Positions 12,638 to 14,596 of a DNA stretch of 14,596 nt are shown one piece after another. The notes under the pieces are model-generated. The model had not been told where the DNA came from. It searched no databases and saw only the letters and a list, made by a program, of their open reading frames with translations. This stretch comes from an uncultured Clostridium sp. Lineage in GTDB: Bacteria > Cyanobacteriota > Vampirovibrionia > Gastranaerophilales > Gastranaerophilaceae. Each line of letters begins with the position of its first letter. Positions within the stretch are counted from its first letter, which is position 1. Location of the stretch: the NCBI GenBank assembly GCA_958449715.1, contig CAUDIU010000043.1:1-14596 (forward strand), in the 5' to 3' direction. Made by a program: the position numbers and the translations under genes.

Positions 12638-12829
12638 ATGAATAAAAAATATAATGAAATTATATTTTTATATATTGAAATAATGAAAATTTTAAATAAT
12701 TATAATACGTTTTCTAAAAAAGATAAAATCAAAATTTTAAATAATTTTTCTATTAATGAACAAAAATTAATAATTGATTATTTAAAAATTTTTAAACAAA
12801 CATTAAAAGAATATAATGGTGATGAATAA
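12638..12829 (+). CDS. Small hypothetical protein (63 aa)
   Basis: AAAAGG lies 8 nt before the ATG. The protein is highly Lys/Asn/Ile-rich and alpha-helical (IIFLYIEIMKILNNYN, KDKIKILNNFS, EQKLIIDYLKIFKQTLKEY). No domain is recognised; the first helix is amphipathic and not clearly a membrane anchor. It is 60 bp after the exporter and could be the last gene of that operon. Its extreme AT content makes a spurious ORF possible. Confidence 0.4.
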   Translation: MNKKYNEIIFLYIEIMKILNNYNTFSKKDKIKILNNFSINEQKLIIDYLKIFKQTLKEYNGDE

Positions 12830-12952
12830 GCTTTACATTTATTTTCTGAAAATAGTGTAATTCTCTATATTATAATTTTAAATATAATAGTAAATAATTT
12901 TAGAGTTAACTAAATATTTTATTACATAAATTTAATCCAAAAACAAAAAAAT

Positions 12953-12983
12953 TTGACTGATAGTTGCTATCAAGTTTTATAAT
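12953..12983 (+). promoter_or_regulatory. Promoter with internal palindromic operator candidate before the acyltransferase
   Basis: TTGACT (12953-12958) and TATAAT (12978-12983) are 19 bp apart. Between them is the dyad TGATAG-TTG-CTATCA (12958-12972), a place where a repressor or an activator compensating for the long spacer would bind. The start near 12990 would give a leader of about 13 nt that still holds the GGAGGG SD at 12993-12998. The 120 bp upstream (12830-12952) contain nothing else I recognise. Confidence 0.5.
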
Positions 12984-13002
12984 TTTTAAAATGGAGGGAA
13001 TT

Positions 13003-13755
13003 ATGAAAAATATTGTTGGAAATAATAATAAATTAATATTTATACTTGATAATGGTGCTGAAGTTCAAGAATTTAATAATGAGGAAATTGAATTAATAGA
13101 AAAATTTCCTTTATTTTTAGATGGAGAAAATAATTCTGTTAAAATTAAAGTTGGGACACGAGAAGATATAATAAAAATTTTAAGTAAAAATGGTTTGGCA
13201 ATATATGTATATGGGCATAATAATTCTGTAAATATTGGAAAAATTCTATGTCCTACAAATCCGTCTATTGGTCTTACAGGGCTTACAATAAATATCGGAA
13301 ATCCCCCAGAAGATACAATAGAGCCTGGGGTAAACAGATATGCAAGCAATTGTAAAATTGATGTAGGTGATAATGTAATTATTTGCGGTGCAAGATTATT
13401 TTTGCAGGACGACAATTCATCAATTTCAATAGGAAATGATTGCATGATTTCTTGGGGTATTGATATTTGGTGTACAGATGTTCATACTATTACCGATTTA
13501 GAGGGAAATCCTATGAATTTTGGAAAAAGCATAGAAATTGGCAATCATGTATGGGTAGGTAAAGATGTTAAAATAGGTAAAAATACAAAGATTTCAAATG
13601 ACAGTATAATTGGTTGGGCGAGTGTTGTGACCAAAAAATTTGAAGAATCAAATGTAATTTTAGCTGGTAATCCTGCCAAAATTGTAAAAAGAAATATAAA
13701 TTGGGATTTTCATGATTTACAAAATTACCAATTGAACAGAATTAAAAAATCATAA
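13003..13755 (+). CDS. Left-handed beta-helix (hexapeptide-repeat) acyltransferase
   Basis: This 250-aa protein is probably an O-acetyl- or acyl-CoA-dependent sugar acyltransferase for surface polysaccharide. Imperfect hexapeptide repeats run from about residue 60 to 235 (NNSVNIGKIL, CKIDVGDNVIICGARLFL, NSSISIGNDCMI, IEIGNHVWVGKDVKIGKNTKIS). The protein ends with SVVTKKFEESNVILAGNPAKIVKRN, the typical C-terminus of the galactoside/maltose/capsule acetyltransferase group. The catalytic His candidate is in CTDVHTI. The frame extends 13 codons upstream, but ATG 13003 is chosen because GGAGGG lies 4-5 nt before it. It stands alone with its own promoter, away from any visible polysaccharide cluster, so the substrate is unknown. 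Confidence 0.85.
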   Translation: MKNIVGNNNKLIFILDNGAEVQEFNNEEIELIEKFPLFLDGENNSVKIKVGTREDIIKILSKNGLAIYVYGHNNSVNIGKILCPTNPSIGLTGLTINIGNPPEDTIEPGVNRYASNCKIDVGDNVIICGARLFLQDDNSSISIGNDCMISWGIDIWCTDVHTITDLEGNPMNFGKSIEIGNHVWVGKDVKIGKNTKISNDSIIGWASVVTKKFEESNVILAGNPAKIVKRNINWDFHDLQNYQLNRIKKS

Positions 13756-13785
13756 TAAATTTAAGAATTTTAAATTAATGATTTT
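13746..13785. terminator. AT-rich hairpin shared by convergent genes
   Basis: AAAATCAT (13746-13753) pairs with ATGATTTT (13778-13785), and an inner AATTTAA/TTAAATT stem (7 bp, 5-nt loop) is centred at about 13767. On the minus strand the stem runs into TTTTTT, which suits termination of the EndoQ-type gene; on the plus strand the tail AATTTCTTATT is weaker. It overlaps the stops of both genes. The stem has almost no GC, so confidence is limited. Confidence 0.4.
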
Positions 13786-14596
13786 AATTTCTTATTACCT
13801 AATTCGTTTGCATTAAACAATTTTATAACTCCATATTCTCCGTCATAGCCTGCTTGTTTTATAACTTGGCCTTTTCTTAGACGTGCAATTCCTTCTGCTA
13901 ATATTTCAGAAGTTTTAGAAATTTCGTCTGTCGGAATATCCTGGAGTATAGATAGTTCTGTTCCAAATTTATTTATTAATTTTTCGTATTCATTACAAAC
14001 TGATTTGCTGCTTGCACTTACTTGCATAATTTCAGAGATTATTTCTTGCAGAGGAATCAGGCTGTAAACTTTTCCTGCGGTTTTTGGCAATATCTTTAAA
14101 TCTTTTTTGTCTGCTAATTCGTTTACTCTGTATGAAACCCCTATAGTCATAGGCTTCCCGCATACAGGACAAATCCCATTATGTTTCTTTGTTTCTTCTG
14201 CACTCATGCAAATATTACATTTTCTATGGCCGTCTTCATGGTATTTTCCTTCTTCTGGGAAAAATTCTACAGTTCCCACATATCCTTCACCTGTTTTTAA
14301 GGCATTCATTATTGAATAATAGTTGGGGGCTATATTGAAAATAGTTGCTTCTCTTGCAAGTTTTGATGCTGAATGTGCATCAGAATTTGAAACAAGTCTG
14401 TATTTATCAAGTTTTGATACTCTCCAATTCATTTCAGGATCAGATGAAAGCCCTGTTTCTAATGCAAAAATATGTTCAGATAAATCTCCATAGCAATCTT
14501 CAATTGAGTCAAAGCCTGATTTTGAGCCTAACACAGAAAACCATGGAGTCCAAATATGAGCAGGGATTATGTATGAATTTTCTCCTGATTCAAGAA
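13770..14596 (-). CDS. Endonuclease Q / TIGR00375-type PHP-domain protein, C-terminal part (5' end beyond window)
   Basis: The frame stays open to the window edge, so the start is outside; 274 codons are visible. Reading inward from the edge, IPAHIWTPWFSVLGSKSGFDS and RLVSNSDAHSASKLARE are metal-binding PHP motifs. KCNICMSAEE ... GICPVCGKPMTIGV is a four-Cys zinc finger, followed by a helical C-terminal region. This order matches the EndoQ family, which nicks DNA 5' to deaminated bases (uracil, hypoxanthine) and abasic sites, so it probably acts in repair of deaminated DNA. A GTG at 14534 is only an internal codon. It is convergent with the acyltransferase. Confidence 0.82.
   Translation of the reverse strand, partial: LESGENSYIIPAHIWTPWFSVLGSKSGFDSIEDCYGDLSEHIFALETGLSSDPEMNWRVSKLDKYRLVSNSDAHSASKLAREATIFNIAPNYYSIMNALKTGEGYVGTVEFFPEEGKYHEDGHRKCNICMSAEETKKHNGICPVCGKPMTIGVSYRVNELADKKDLKILPKTAGKVYSLIPLQEIISEIMQVSASSKSVCNEYEKLINKFGTELSILQDIPTDEISKTSEILAEGIARLRKGQVIKQAGYDGEYGVIKLFNANELGNKKLKSLI

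Noticed and set aside
13065..13445. Minus-strand 126-aa open frame
   Set aside because: It is the antisense shadow of the hexapeptide-repeat acyltransferase, which has clear family motifs.

Overview
The window is very AT-rich bacterial DNA read with the standard code: TAA and TGA both act as stops and TGG encodes Trp. Most genes have strong AAGGAG/GGAGG ribosome binding sites. The composition, an N-terminal 'SFKG' stretch in the small protein at 10013, and an EndoQ-type gene suggest a gut bacterium such as Gastranaerophilales (Vampirovibrionia/Melainabacteria). An AT-rich Firmicute is not excluded, and this assignment is inference only. No tRNA, rRNA or CRISPR array was found.

Region A (1-3015) is a defence locus. 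It holds the 3' end of a C5-cytosine methyltransferase, a LlaMI/ScrFI-like type II restriction endonuclease and a second, complete C5-cytosine methyltransferase. The MTase-REase-MTase order recalls ScrFI-type (CCNGG) systems. A DUF2971-type protein ends convergently 4 bp after the second methyltransferase.

Region B (3140-3765) is a tight plus-strand cluster of three small unknown genes.

Region C (about 3841-9250) is a compact Mu-like transposon or prophage remnant, with its early operon on the minus strand. The order is: divergent XRE repressor (8294-8818), a 225-bp divergent promoter/operator region, a MuA-type DDE transposase, a MuB-type AAA+ ATPase, a winged-helix plus integrase-like core-binding protein with no recombinase catalytic domain, a 64-aa Cro/Ner-like HTH protein, a coiled-coil protein and a terminator. 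There are no head, tail or lysis genes. The MuA reading frame contains one in-frame TAA (7541-7543). The frame is otherwise open on both sides, and the full length and the D-D spacing match MuA, so the transposase is either freshly inactivated or read through. The repressor and transposase promoters face each other, and an 18-bp inverted repeat covers both -10 regions. The 434-bp gap at 8819-9252 probably holds one transposon end, but I could not fix exact termini.

Region D (9253-14596) looks like host or other accessory DNA. It contains a GTG-start protein with a His-Gly / Cys-Cys pattern like caspase/CHAT proteases, and a small gene broken at a T7 homopolymer. It also has a marR-emrB/qacA-type drug-efflux pair whose 67-bp gap forms a large hairpin that buries the transporter ribosome binding site. 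The rest is a 63-aa protein, a hexapeptide-repeat acyltransferase with its own promoter and a palindromic operator candidate, and the C-terminal part of an endonuclease Q/TIGR00375-type PHP protein that runs off the window.
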